From an uncultured Verrucomicrobiae bacterium (GTDB lineage Bacteria; Verrucomicrobiota; Verrucomicrobiia; Limisphaerales; AAA164-E04), in assembly GCA_951813855.1 (NCBI GenBank), contig OX638380.1, forward strand, positions 1,132,876 through 1,196,875: DNA of 64,000 bases, read 5' to 3'. The notes beneath the pieces were generated by a model. It was not told the origin of the DNA. It made no database searches and saw nothing but the letters and a program-made list of their open reading frames with translations. Of this stretch, positions 46,867 to 58,324 are shown piece by piece. Each line of letters opens with the position of its first letter. The first letter of the stretch is position 1. The position numbers and the translations under genes were made by a program.

Positions 46867-47583
46867 GGAATAATAGCTGCACTCGACATTTTATTGATCA
46901 GGATGATTTACTTATCCCTCAGCTCGCAACTGTCGCTTTATCGCCGGCGCCCGCCAGAAATACGCCCCTCGAATCCGACGATCTCGTCTACCCTCATAGC
47001 TCAAAGTGCCAAGATGATAATCCCGGCAGGGAACTACCCCCGTAACCGGAGTAACGGAAACGTGACCAGTGGCGCCCCAAGGCGGGTTACTGGGCAAAAT
47101 GAAAGACGCGAAACTACTCCGTCTCGAAGGCAGGATGATCGTTCCGTCGTCCATTATGGCCGGGGAGTTAATTGATTGAGTCCCAAGTAGTGGTGTAACT
47201 AACCCTTCGGCAGAGCAGCTCGGTTCGGGCTCCTCGGCAGAATCTGGATCATCACGATTGCCATCCCGACTCGTGTCGGGATTTCGGGGCATTATGTCGA
47301 AATCTGGACTAGGGACAAGACTTTTTTCAGTGGGCCGAAATTCCCCTTGCGGGTTTCATGCGTAACGACTTGCGGCCGCGGCACTCGTTCTGTTCAGAGC
47401 TCGCCTACGGCCCTTGGCACCGCGTTTCCTTTGTGAGTTCAAGATAGCGACTCGGCAGAGGTCAGGAGAGCTACTCTGGGGGCTTTTCGCCCGCGATCTG
47501 ACGGGTCCATCCAACTCCGGTTCGCATGACACCCGATAGGGTGACACTTCGGTGCGTGGCGGTGGCCAACTCCGCAAGGCGCC
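46867..47583. other. Region without a convincing gene
   Basis: About 700 bases. A minus-strand frame at 46912-47292 (PRNPDTSRDGNRDDPDSAEE ... YHLGTLSYEGRRDRRIRGAYFWRAPAIKRQL) looks partly protein-like but has no recognised family. It could be a remnant. Another minus-strand frame at 47356-47577 is rich in Arg and Ser. The region ends where copy C of the DUF4338 element begins. Confidence 0.35.
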
Positions 47584-49713
47584 CAGGATTTTTTCACGCT
47601 AATCGCTAGAGGTCAGTGTCACCGATTTTGGGCCATGTTTCGCTTTTTCCCTTCACCATAGAGACGAAACTTTATCGCCTTCGAGATGGGAAAATAAAGT
47701 TGACTTTTTCACTCTCTGGTCGTTATGGGTTCCTCAGAGACGCCAAATTCAACCTCAAGCTGGTGACCGTTCGATTGGTGAAGAGCAGTGAGCGAAGACG
47801 CTGGGATTCGCTGATGGATCAGAACCATAGCTTGGGTTTCAAAGGCTTTGTCGGACGCGGTCTGCGTTAGGTTGCCGAGTACCAAGGCCGGTGGTTGGCT
47901 TTTGCCGGCTGGCAAAGCGGAGTGTTTCGGTGTCGTCCGCGAGATCGGTGGCTCGGGTGGAAAAAGCGAGAGCAGTTTCGTCGGCTGCATTTGATTGCCA
48001 ACCATACCCGATTCCTCCTGCTTACCGAGCCGGGCGAAGAGCGCAATCCGGGGAGCTGCGTCATGGCCAAAATGCTGCGCCGTCTGAGTGCCGATTGGCA
48101 ACGGATCTGGGGTCATCCGCTGGAATTGGCCGAAACTTTCGTCGATCCCCGACACTTCTCGGGCACGATCTATCGCGCGGGGAATTGGCGGGCGGCAGGG
48201 CGATCGCAAGGCTACGCTCGCAGCAACGGACGCTATACCGCCCGGCACCATAAACCGAAGGAAATGTACGTTTATCCCTTGCGACCCCAAGCCTGTTCCC
48301 GATTAAGAAACCGTCAGGACGATCCGTCTTGGAGCCCCCAGGTGCAGCGGATAGAAACGTCCCCGAAACGGTTGAAATCATGGGTGCAACTGCTAGCGGA
48401 AATGCCCGATTTTCGCCGGGCCCAAGGACGCAAACATCGACTGGAAACAGTCCTCGCTATCTGTATTTTAGCTCGATTAGCCGGCAAGGTCGGCCCCTTG
48501 GCAACTTCGCGTTACGCCCAAAAAATGACGCAAAACCAATTGCAGACTCTCGGGGCGTGGCGCCACGCCAAGGGCCGTTACGTGGCCCCGTCTCTCGCGA
48601 CGATTCACCGGGTCATGACCGAGACGGACCCAGAAGCTTTGTCAGCGGTAACTCATCGCTGGGTAACGGCTCAATTGACTCGACAACCCCTGGAAGCCTT
48701 GGCTGCTGACGGTAAGCGGATCAACGGAGCCAATCGCAACAGCAAAGAGCATTTCGAGACCGTCATCCTCGTGCGCCATCAAGATGCGGTGCCCATCGCC
48801 GTTCGCATTTGCCGGGATCAAGGCGGCGATGGCGGCTCTCTTGGAGGATGTCGATATCCGGGGAGCCATCATTACGATCGATGCGCTCCATACTAACCGA
48901 GTCATGGCCGAAGCCATCGTGTTGGTTAACGGAGCCCATTTTCTCTTCACGGTCAAAGAGAATAATCCCGAACTCTCTCAATTTTTGACCAGCCTGGATT
49001 GGGATCGAGTGGCCCAGGACCGGTTCACCGAAAACTCGGAGAAAGGACACGGCCGCATCGATCAACGGAGCATTTAAACCTATGAACCCCCTTCCCGGAG
49101 CCATCAAATTGCCGCATGTCCTCCAAGTCTTTCGGATCATCCGGCACCGCCATCATTTGAACGGTGAGCCCGACACCGCGGAATATGCTTACGGCGTCAC
49201 TTCGTTGCCTCGAGAGGCTGCCGACGCTCAACGATTATTGTCACTCAATCGGGGACATAGGACGGTAGAAAACTGCAATCACCGCCGTCGCGACGGGATC
49301 TTGGGCGAAGATGATTGTCTCATGCGAACTCGCCATGGGCCGACGAACAATGCCCTCTTCAACAATTTGGCCTTGGCGATCATTCTCCAGCTACTGACGA
49401 TTATCAGATGAATCGGCACCAAGGGTTGCGAGCCGTCACGAAAACCACCCCGTTTAAACGTCCGAAAAAAAAAGCTGAACCGACCTTCCTGATTACCGGC
49501 ACTTCCTCCTTGCTAATTCGGTCTGCGAATTGATCGTTTGACCGATGCTCGCACCGGTTTAGTCTCCTATCCGGCTGAAACTCGTCTCAATCGGCAATCG
49601 CCGCCAAGCTCGAAGAATAATTCGGAAAAAAGTTTTTCCGACGAATCGTAATACTCCGCTCGGCACTTAAAAAACGATCGTCGATCAAGAATTATTAGCA
49701 TGAAAAAGTCCTG
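47584..49713 (+). mobile_element. DUF4338-ISAs1-type element, copy C
   Basis: The left end is at 47584 and the right end at 49713. The right flank is CACTAAAATA (49714-49723), the same motif that flanks copies A and B, but the left flank is different, so the copy has been recombined. Its transposase is inactivated. Confidence 0.8.
47616..49411 (+). pseudogene. Disrupted DUF4338-ISAs1 transposase, copy C
   Basis: The DUF4338 start (to GRGLR at 47870) is closed by the shared TAG. The frame then runs LAFAGWQSGVFRCRPRDRWLGWKK to the DDE_Tnp_1 part. An 11-base deletion near 48825 relative to copy A shifts the frame. A CAA-to-TAA change at 49073-49075 and a further deletion near 49390 add damage. 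Unlike copy A, the join from the first half of DUF4338 to the second half has no extra base, so this copy shows the ancestral frame. Confidence 0.8.
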
Positions 49714-50321
49714 CACTAAAATAACCGGCATCCTGATTGATTTCTCGCGCTCTCGCTTCGGCAACGATCCTGAGGCGCTGAGCCCGTCGCGGCAGCGACT
49801 TCGTTATCTCCGGCCTCGACGTTTTTTCGATAATCGCCCCGCTCTGAAAACCGGTCGAACTGTCGCATGACCGTCGGCCTGGCTCGGGACCCCGCTCCCG
49901 AAAACATGGGGTCGCCGGGAGAACGAAGAACCGCGACCGATCCCTCCCGTCACTATCAACCAAGGGTCGAACCCGGCCATTTCCCCCATTGATCCCGGGA
50001 TTTCTGGAAGGATGCGGTTGCCCGGATGACGCCCCCTTCAAGGACGCCAAAGCTCCGCCCCCTTTCCGAACGATTACCCGGTCGCAGTTCCATTCGGACC
50101 TCACCCGACCCGGCATATCCCCTCGGAACGAAACCGAAACCGCCAATCGGCCCGGTGCTCCTGCAATCCCGAAATCTATCGCAGATCGAACCCGGTCGAC
50201 CGATACCGCTCGCTACCGGTCCGAATCCGAAAAGCGCTGGGTAAACTCCCTCGAAGTCCCCCGAATCCGGCAAGCCTTCCCGGGCGCTGATCCGAAAAAC
50301 GCAACCGCCCGACGAAGCTCC
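49714..50321. other. Intergenic region
   Basis: About 600 bases between copy C and the prepilin-like gene. It begins with CACTAAAATA, the shared flank. No gene recognised. Confidence 0.45.
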
Positions 50322-51086
50322 CTACTTCCAGGTTTCGGGATGCGGTTGATTATCGTTGTTCCACCGGCGCCGGGCTTCGTCCGTCAAGGCGCCGAATTTC
50401 GTCAAGGGAGCGAATTCGACATGAGTGTCGACGAAGGCGGCGTTCATGCCCGTGACATGCCGCAACGGTTGCTGGCGAATGAAAGCGTCGCCCGGAGTCA
50501 GTTGCAAACTGATGCCGGTGCCTTCGATCAACGAATCTCCCGTGGTCAGCATGTCGCTCGGAGCGCGAATCTGGGAAACCCGAATCGGCCGAGCCGAGTC
50601 GGCTTCCTGCCCAAAGATGGCTCCCCCCATCCCCAGAACGTTGTCTCCAAACCGATGCGAAGTCTGCCAGAAATTCGTACGAGCCGCCGTGCCGAAAGCG
50701 TTGTAACCGTAACTTCCTCCCTGAAAAATAAACAGTTCGCCCAACCAACGGAAACCCGATTTGCCGCGGTAAGAGGGACAACGCAATAACGGTTCCCCGG
50801 ACAGATAATCGCTGATTTGCGTAAACCAAACCTGCCGGTTCGGGGTATTGAAAATGTACGGATAGTAATCGGTGTCGTCCCCGTAAAGAGTCAGGGCAAT
50901 CCCGACTTGCCGCAGATTGCTTTTGCACCGGGCCGATTTACCCGCTTCCTTCGCTCGTCCGAGGGCCGGCAGCAGCAACGCCGCCAGTATCGCGATAATC
51001 GTGATCACGACCAATAGTTCGATCAGCGTGAAAGCCAAGCTTCGCCGCTGGTCGCCCCGGCACTTACGATCCGTCTTCCAATCCAT
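50322..51086 (-). CDS. Prepilin-type N-terminal methylation domain protein (h-pilin-like)
   Basis: A 254-residue protein with a type II secretion/pilin-like leader: [28 protein letters not shown], with the processing site before F19 and Glu at +5 (E23). After the hydrophobic helix comes the [27 protein letters not shown] segment typical of the abundant prepilin-like proteins in Verrucomicrobiota, Planctomycetota and Lentisphaerota. The C-terminus has the matching [10 protein letters not shown] block. It is likely processed by a prepilin peptidase and assembled in an envelope machine. The gene lies 228 bases downstream of the giant MBG protein on the same strand. Confidence 0.9.
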   Translation of the reverse strand: MDWKTDRKCRGDQRRSLAFTLIELLVVITIIAILAALLLPALGRAKEAGKSARCKSNLRQVGIALTLYGDDTDYYPYIFNTPNRQVWFTQISDYLSGEPLLRCPSYRGKSGFRWLGELFIFQGGSYGYNAFGTAARTNFWQTSHRFGDNVLGMGGAIFGQEADSARPIRVSQIRAPSDMLTTGDSLIEGTGISLQLTPGDAFIRQQPLRHVTGMNAAFVDTHVEFAPLTKFGALTDEARRRWNNDNQPHPETWK

Positions 51087-51314
51087 CCTGCCAATGACTC
51101 CGCCGGTACCGTAACACTGTTACCGGATTATCGCAGGCCGATCGCCGGGGCCGAATGCCTCCGCCCTTAGGATGGCTCCCTTCCCCGCCTGCCCTCCGCG
51201 ACCTGCCGGCCCCCCAGGGCCGGCGAATTCCCGGCACTCGGCCTGGTTCGCAATCGTGATGCTGCATCCTCTCTTTCTCGCTGCCGGCCCAGGCGAACCG
51301 CCTCGGATCTTCCC

Positions 51315-54300
51315 CTACTCGTCCGCCCCGTATTCCGCTTTGAAAAACCGTGCGAACCCGGAAGTCGGCAATACCGTCCAGCCGCCGCCGCCGGCATCCA
51401 GCTTCACCGCCGTGACTGCCGTAAATGCGCCCTTGAACAAATCGTCCCTCCCCAAAATCACCACCGTGCGGTTAGGGATGCCGGCCACATTGATCGTCAT
51501 TCCGGCCTGATTCAACGTCGCTACGCTCAACCGCAACTGCGGGATCGGCACGCCCTCGCCCTGCACCTCGACGGAAAAGGTCGTCGCCGCCGTTTGCCAA
51601 TTCTCGTCTCCCTCATGGTGGGCCGTCACCCGGTAAATGCCCGGTTGGCTCACCACCAGCGTGGATTCCTGGATCTCGGCTCCGGCCGCGTCGACCGAAA
51701 AAGTCAGTGGCAAGCCGGAACCGGTCGTGACGTTCAAATCAACGTCCAACGGCTGCCTGCGGAGCATCACCGGGACCGGGTTAAGTTCCTCCAAATTCAG
51801 CACCTCGAGAACCGGATTCGCCTTGCCGATAACCAATACTCCGGCGACTTCCCCTTCGTAGTTGTCATCCTCCACGCTGACCACCACCTGATACTGGCCT
51901 GCGTTCGCCGGCAAAGACGCCGAACCGTCATAAGTCAACTTAACCCGCAAGCCTTCCGGAATCGTGGTCGCCGTTACGGGGCCGACGGCGTTGTACGTCT
52001 GAGCCAAGGTAGCGCGGTTCAAACTCAACCCGGCTTGCGCCTTCTTGATCTCCAGGATCCCGGACATCGCTCCCGCATACCCCTCCTCCGTCACCGTCAC
52101 GATCACCGGGTAGATCCCGGCGTCGGTCGGCGCTTGGGGCGAGCCGTCGTAAGTCACCTGAATGGCGAGTCCCGGGGGATCGGTCGTAACCGTGACCGAA
52201 CGGGGATTGCCGCTGTACACTTGACTGGTGCCGCTCAAACTGAGGTCCGCCAAATCGGGCAACACTTCGAAAATAACCAATTCCCCCGTCACTTCCTTTT
52301 CCCAATTGTCATAGTCGATCGTGGCCACCACCCGGTACTTGCCCACCTCGGTCGGCATCGTCGGCGAACCGTCATAGGTGATCTTCACCTTCAACCCCCG
52401 AGGGAAGGTGGTCGCCGTGACCGGCCGAAGCTCGTCGACCATCTGTTTCAGGGTCGACGAGTTCAACACCAGTCCCGCCGTCGCCGGTTCGACGACCAGC
52501 GTGCCGGTCGCGGACCCGGAATAAGTGTCGTCCTGAACCGTCGCGGCCACCGCGTAGCGGCCGGCGTTCCGTGGCGCTCTGCTTTGACCGTCATAAGTAA
52601 CCGTGGCGGTCAATCCGGGCGGATCGGTGATTACGGACACCAAGCGGGGGGCGCCGGTATAAACCTGGCTGAGGTCGCCCAACGTAACCGCCGCCGTCAG
52701 CGACACGCCCTCCCCGTTGACGGTTACCGGAAACCTGATTTCGTCCGTTTGCCATTCGGCGGTCGCCGCGGTGCGGGCGACGATCACGACGGTTCCCGGT
52801 TGCGTCACCGTCAAGACCGCCGGCCGTTGGGTGTTATCGACCGTCGCCTCGCCGGTCGCCACGGAATAAACCACCTGCAAAGCCGAGTCTTCGGTACGAG
52901 TCAACAACGGGATAGTCAAGGGTTCCCCTGCCATCGCCACGTCCCAGGGAGCATAGGACGAAGGGTCGATCACTTGCAGCCGGGGCGTCTTCTTTTCCAC
53001 CGTCAAGATCCCTTCCGCCCGGCCGGTCCAATTCCGATCGGCGACCACGGCGACCACCGAAGCGGCACCTACCTTGCCCGGCAATTCCGTCATGCCGTCG
53101 TAGGTCACCGTGACGGCCAGTCCCGCCGGATCGGTCGTCACGACCACCGGCGTCAATTCGTTGAGGGGCTGACTGAGCGTCGCCGCCGCAAAACCGATGG
53201 CGTTAACGGTAGCTTTGGCAATGACCAACTGTCCCTGCACTTCCCCGGAGTAGTTCGGCTCGTTCTCGATCGTCGCCCTGACGGCGTAAGTGCCGGCTGC
53301 GACCGGCAACGATTCACTGCCGTTATAGGTCACTTTCGTTTGCAACCCCGCCGGTACCGTTCGAACACCCGCCCGCCTAGGCGAGCCGTCGTAGGTTTGA
53401 TTCAAATCGGACAGGGTGATCCGGGCCGCCCCGATCAACCGCAAGGTGGCGGTAGCCTGACCCTGGTAATTGGAGTGAATGATCGTCGCCGCCACTTCGT
53501 ATTCTCCGACTCCGGTCGGCAAGGCCGCCTTGCCGTCATAAGTCACCGTCACGCTAGCGGCCAAGGTCGCCGGAACGGTCGTATACCCTACGGCCTTCGC
53601 TACGGTGCCGCTCTGGGTCAACGTCGCTTCGTCGAACCGGATTGACGCCGGTGCCTTGGCAATGGTCAACCGGTTGGTTACCGACGCCTCAAACCCCTCC
53701 GTATCGACCGCGCCCACCACTTCGTAACTGCCGGCGTCGACCGGAGCTTCCGAGACTCCGTCGTAAGTGATCGTCGTCGCCAAACCAGCCGGTTCGACCG
53801 TAAGGCTCGCCGCTTTCGGCGTGCCGTCGTAAACGTGCGTCAAATTGCCGAGAACCAACCGGACGGGAGCGAACGGCACGTCCTGATCGCCCGTAACGGT
53901 GACGATGAAAACCTTCTCGGCCGCCTGCCAATAATCGGTCGCCGCCGTGCTGGCCCGGATCATGAAATCCCCCCGAACATACACCTTCAAGATATTGCCG
54001 GCTTCGATCGACGCATAATGATCCGCCATGGTGACCCAAGCATTCGCGTCCCCCGGTTCGGCGTCCGGCGCCAGGAACGCGAAGGCGGCTGCGTCGGGGC
54101 CGGCCGCAACCAACAACGGGATAAATAACGGGGCGCCTTTCAGTGGGTCCGGCCAAGGAGCGTAACCCGAGGGATTATTAACGGTGATCACCCGTTCGGC
54201 CTTGACGACCGTCAAAGTGCCTCGCGCGCTGCCCTCGTAGTTGTCGTCGACCACGCTGGCGATCACTTCGTGATTGCCGATCGAGGCCGCTTCGTCGGCC

Positions 54301-57300
54301 GGCAACTCGGCCGCCCCGCCGTAAGTCACGACGACGCGACCGGCCAAGCCGGCCGGATCGGTCGTGAACCGCACGGCCCTCAGGTCGTTGATCGATTGAT
54401 TCAGGCTAGCCGCAATCAGATTTACCGTGACCCTCGCCTTGGCGATCGTCAGAGAACCGGTCGCCGTTCCGGTATAACGCGAGTCGACGAAAGTCGCCGT
54501 CACTTGGTACAAACCGGCGTCCACCGGAGGATTTTCGTTACCGTCATAGGTCAATTTCACTTGCAAATTCGGGGGCTCAGTAATCGCCGTTACCGACTTG
54601 GCGGTGCCGTCGTAAGTCTGGGTCAGACTCACGGTGTCGAACCGGATGGTGGGCATCGCGTCTTCCCTCACGACCCGGACCGTGAATTCGTATTCCGCCG
54701 GCTCCCAGTGAGCGTTGCCGGGTTGAACCGCCTTGACCCGATAGCTTCCGGGCTGCGTGACCCTCAGGACGACGACGTTCAATAACGAGGCCGAGCCCGT
54801 AACGCCGATCAATTCGTAGCTGATGGTCGGCAATCCAGAAGAAGCGCTGGCCATTAACGAAACGTAAACCGCAGTCACGCCCGCGCTTAACTTCGTAGCC
54901 CAGGGATTATACGCGTCCTCGTTGGGCACGCTGACCGTCTGGGTCCCCTTGCCGACCACGATCGACCGCGTAACGCTCCCCGTATAATTGGCGGCGGTGA
55001 TTTCGGCCGTTACCGCGATCCGCTTGCCGACCAGAGTCGTGCCTTGGGTCGCGATATTTTCCAGAGTGTCAGTCTGGCCGTCCACGGCGTAAGTCAGCTG
55101 GACCGGCAAATTCGAACCGCCTTCGGCCTGGGGCACCGTGACATGCCGGGGAGCCGTCAACCGATTGAACGGCTGAGCCAAATCGTCCGAGTTCAAACTG
55201 ACGGTAGCCGGGGCCCGTTTAATCGTCAGCACGGCGCCCGCCGTGCCTGGCCAGGCCGGATTCGTGCCGGTCGCCGTAACCCGGTATTCGCCCGCCTCGG
55301 TCGGGGCCGTCGTCCGGGGAGTTTCTCCCTCGCGGGCATAAGTAACGGACACCGTGTTGCGCTGGTCGGCCGGGTCTGTCGTCCAAGTCACCGGTTGAGG
55401 ATTGCCGTCGTAAACCCGTTCCAACCCTTGCAGCGTGATCGCCAGTCCTACTCCTTTGCCGAGCACTTTCACCTTGAAAGCCGTTTGCGCCGCACCCCAA
55501 TAGGAGTCTCCCGCCTGTTTGGCGACGATCTCGATGATCCCGGGCTCGGTGACCGTCAATACGTTACCCTCGAGCGTGGCTCGACCAACGTCCGAAGCCG
55601 GAACCACTGGGTCTCGAGGTCCCAATTCGAAGGTAATCGGCGCCGTCGGCGATTCCTTGGAGGCGGCAGTCAACACCACTTGAATAGGTTGGCCTTCCAG
55701 AGTATGCCGTTCCCAATAGGAGTTCGTGTTCACCACTACGGACTGGAAGGCTTTCAGAACGGTGAGATTACCGGTTGCGCTCCCGGTATAGTTGGGATCG
55801 ACGACCGTCGCCGCCACTCGCACCGGCGGCGATTTACTGATCAAGGCAAGCCCGGCCGCCGGCAACGCCGCGGCTCCGTCATAAGTAACGGCGACCTCCA
55901 CTCCGGGAGGAACGGTCGTGACCGTCACCGGAACCAATTGATTGACGCGCTGAGTCAGCTTGCCGAGAGTCACGATGGCCGGTGCCGGGGTAATCCGAAA
56001 CAACCCCTTGGCCTCGCCCTCGAAGCCGACGATATCCACCGCCGCCTGGACCTCGTACTCGCCGACGTCGGTCGGCTCCGTCGCGGCTCCGTCGTAGGTA
56101 ACGACGGTCGCCAATCCCGGCGGTTCCGTAGCCACGGTCACCGACCGGGAAGTACCGTCGTATACCTGTACCAAATCGGTGATCGTCACCGTCAGTTCAT
56201 CGGTCAAGATGCCCAGGATCAGACAACGAGTTCCTTCGTAATCGTCGTCGTCGACCGTAGCCCGCACCAGATAATAACCGAGCTCCGAGGGAGCGGTCGT
56301 CGTTTCCGACTCGGTGCTGAAATCCGATTTGTTCACGTCCGGCCAGCTGTCGGTATTCGAACCGTCCCCGTCATCGGGAAGGTAATTCGCGATCGGCCCC
56401 GCAATAATCTTGCTGTAGTATACCGAGATGTCCAAACCGGACGGGGCCGTGGTCGCCGTGACCGATTTCGCCGTTCCGTCCCAAGACGGCATCAAACCGG
56501 ACAAGGAAACGATAGCTGAGGGTTTCGCGATCCTTAGTTCCCCGGCCACGAAAGTCAGTTGGTAACCCTCGGGTTCGTAATCGTCCCGGTACTCCGCGGT
56601 GATGCGATAGGTGCCTACGGGAGCATTATCCAAATCTTCCCGAGCCCATTCCCGGCCGTTCTGATCCACCACCCGAAAGAGCAGTTCTCCGCCCAAGTCT
56701 GTCGGCGAATCGCCCGGTGCCAGACCGGAATAGCTGACTTTGAAACTACCCGCCGCTAACTCCGTGCCGACGCGATGGTCGAGGTCCTGGACGGTAATCG
56801 TCAGGGGTTTTTTAGTCACCGTCGTCGTGGGAGCCTTAACCGCATCGATCACCCGACGCATGTCGGAGATCGAATTCTGAAACGGTTGGGAATAATGGGT
56901 GCGCGAATAGAGAATCTCCCATTGATCATGGGACGGCGAATTAGCCACTCCACTGATCGCCACGAAATCCGAACCCGGGGCCGTATAGCGGGACGACGAG
57001 AAAAACTGCGCGATGGCGACATGGGCCGAATCGTCCACGACCAGTTCCAATCCGGTCCGGTCGGCGAATACGAGCGTCCCGCCGCTACTGACTCCGTTCG
57101 GTGATTTCTCCAGCCCCAAAACTACGACCGGCAATCCGTCCGGATTACCCCCCAACCCGTCGTAGTACCGCTTAATGTCCGACTCAACGACCGTTGAGTT
57201 TCCGCGGCAAACCGGTCACCAATAGGAAAAGAAATCCAGAACGACGATCGACCCCGCGAAATCGTTCAACTGGACCGTTTCGCCGTTCCTGACGTTGATC

Positions 57301-57431
57301 AACGAAAAATTGCTGGCCGAATCGCCGACGACCTTCTGAGCGACCGACTCCACCGGGGCGCTCAAAGCAAATGCGCCGGTCAGGGCCATTATGGCGGACC
57401 GAATCCCCGCCGGAATAAGCCTATCCCTCAT
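51315..57431 (-). CDS. Giant secreted MBG-repeat protein with an N-terminal redoxin-like domain (predicted selenoprotein)
   Basis: About 2038 residues if TGA 57216-57218 is read as selenocysteine. From ATG 57431 (MRDRLIPAGIRSAIMALTGA) a signal peptide ends near SVAQ, followed by VGDSASNFSLINVRNGETVQLNDFAGSIVVLDFFSYW, then U72-P-V-C75 and the rest of the redoxin domain (ESDIKRYYDGLGGNPDGLPVVVLGLEKSP). From about residue 215 there are about 16 MBG-type repeats of about 70 residues (each with a VYDGTPxSVTVTTDPPGL core and a GEYxVxATxxDxxYxG end). They are interrupted by about five PW...L..PL segments, and a WTVLPTSGFARFFKAEY tail follows. MBG repeats form surface or extracellular stalks. The first 215 residues are paralogous to 36162-36995, including the TGA. 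Confidence 0.8.
57182..57199 (-). promoter_or_regulatory. Predicted bacterial SECIS element, copy 2
   Basis: The same 7-bp stem with GGUC loop as at 36743-36760, again starting 23 bases after the UGA. The surrounding codons differ between the two genes at several positions, but the hairpin bases do not, consistent with selection on the RNA. Confidence 0.75.
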
Positions 57432-58324
57432 AGTACGAATAGAAAACCTGCGCCACCAAATATCAAGTTTTTCGACAGGAAGCATCCGAAATCACCACGA
57501 TGCGGAAAAACGCTCCTGAAGGCATAGGGCCAGCGCCTCCGCAACGATGATTCCGGCTTCGATTTCCGGCGTCCCATAATTACGGATACGTCATTCGGGA
57601 CCGATGCGAAATCAACCGATCCCCACGGAACCGACTAATCGAATCACCGGACGTCACTTTGGCAGAGAAAGCCGATTGCCTCAATCAATTTGTAAAACGC
57701 GAAGGCCTTCCTTCCCTCAGGGACTTTGATGGAGCCGGGCCTCGGAAACGAAAACTGTCGTTCATCCAGTCGAAACCCTGAAGCTGGCGTCGAAGGATTT
57801 CCCGGGAGCGCCCGCGAGATGACGAGTGGACAGCCGCAATGCTCCATCCGACATTCTACGGTATGATCGCTGGCTTTCAGATCTTCGTCAACGGCAGATC
57901 GCTTTGGGTAGATCGGACCGGTTTTTCGTTGGAGCAACTTCACGATCAGGAAAGACCCGGATCCGATCGTCGAACCGGGCTTCCGCCGGTTACCGTCCGG
58001 AAATTGGGAGCCGGTTAGCACGGCGAGCATCTCCCACGTTGCCGACTCGACCTCTTTTCCCTGCCAGGGGAGACCGCGTCAGCTACCGGTTCTCTTCCCT
58101 GACTCGAAGCCAATCGACCTTGCCGCCGTGCTCCGGGATTCTAGATTCGGCCTGAAAAATGTTGAATCAGAATCCGCAAACGTCATCATCCCTCGACGGG
58201 CAGACGATCGCAAGCGACCCAAGAAAGATCGAAACGATCGAGTCGGCCCATTACCGGCTACTTCAGAAACCGAGTCCTCCCGAAATACGCCCTGTGAGCT
58301 GCGAAAAACGATTGGGACCGTAGC
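57432..58324. other. Intergenic region
   Basis: About 900 bases. No convincing gene: the frames on both strands overlap each other and lack recognisable domains. The right end should contain the promoter of the XRE-ImmA gene. Confidence 0.45.

Noticed and set aside
49989..50789. 266-residue + strand frame over the prepilin gene
   Set aside because: Opposite-strand shadow of the prepilin-type gene, which has a clear methylation motif.
51315..57155. MBG protein starting at 57155 and redoxin fragment 57216-57485 as two separate genes
   Set aside because: The downstream part would begin inside a redoxin fold with no signal peptide, and the same TGA arrangement recurs at 36777.
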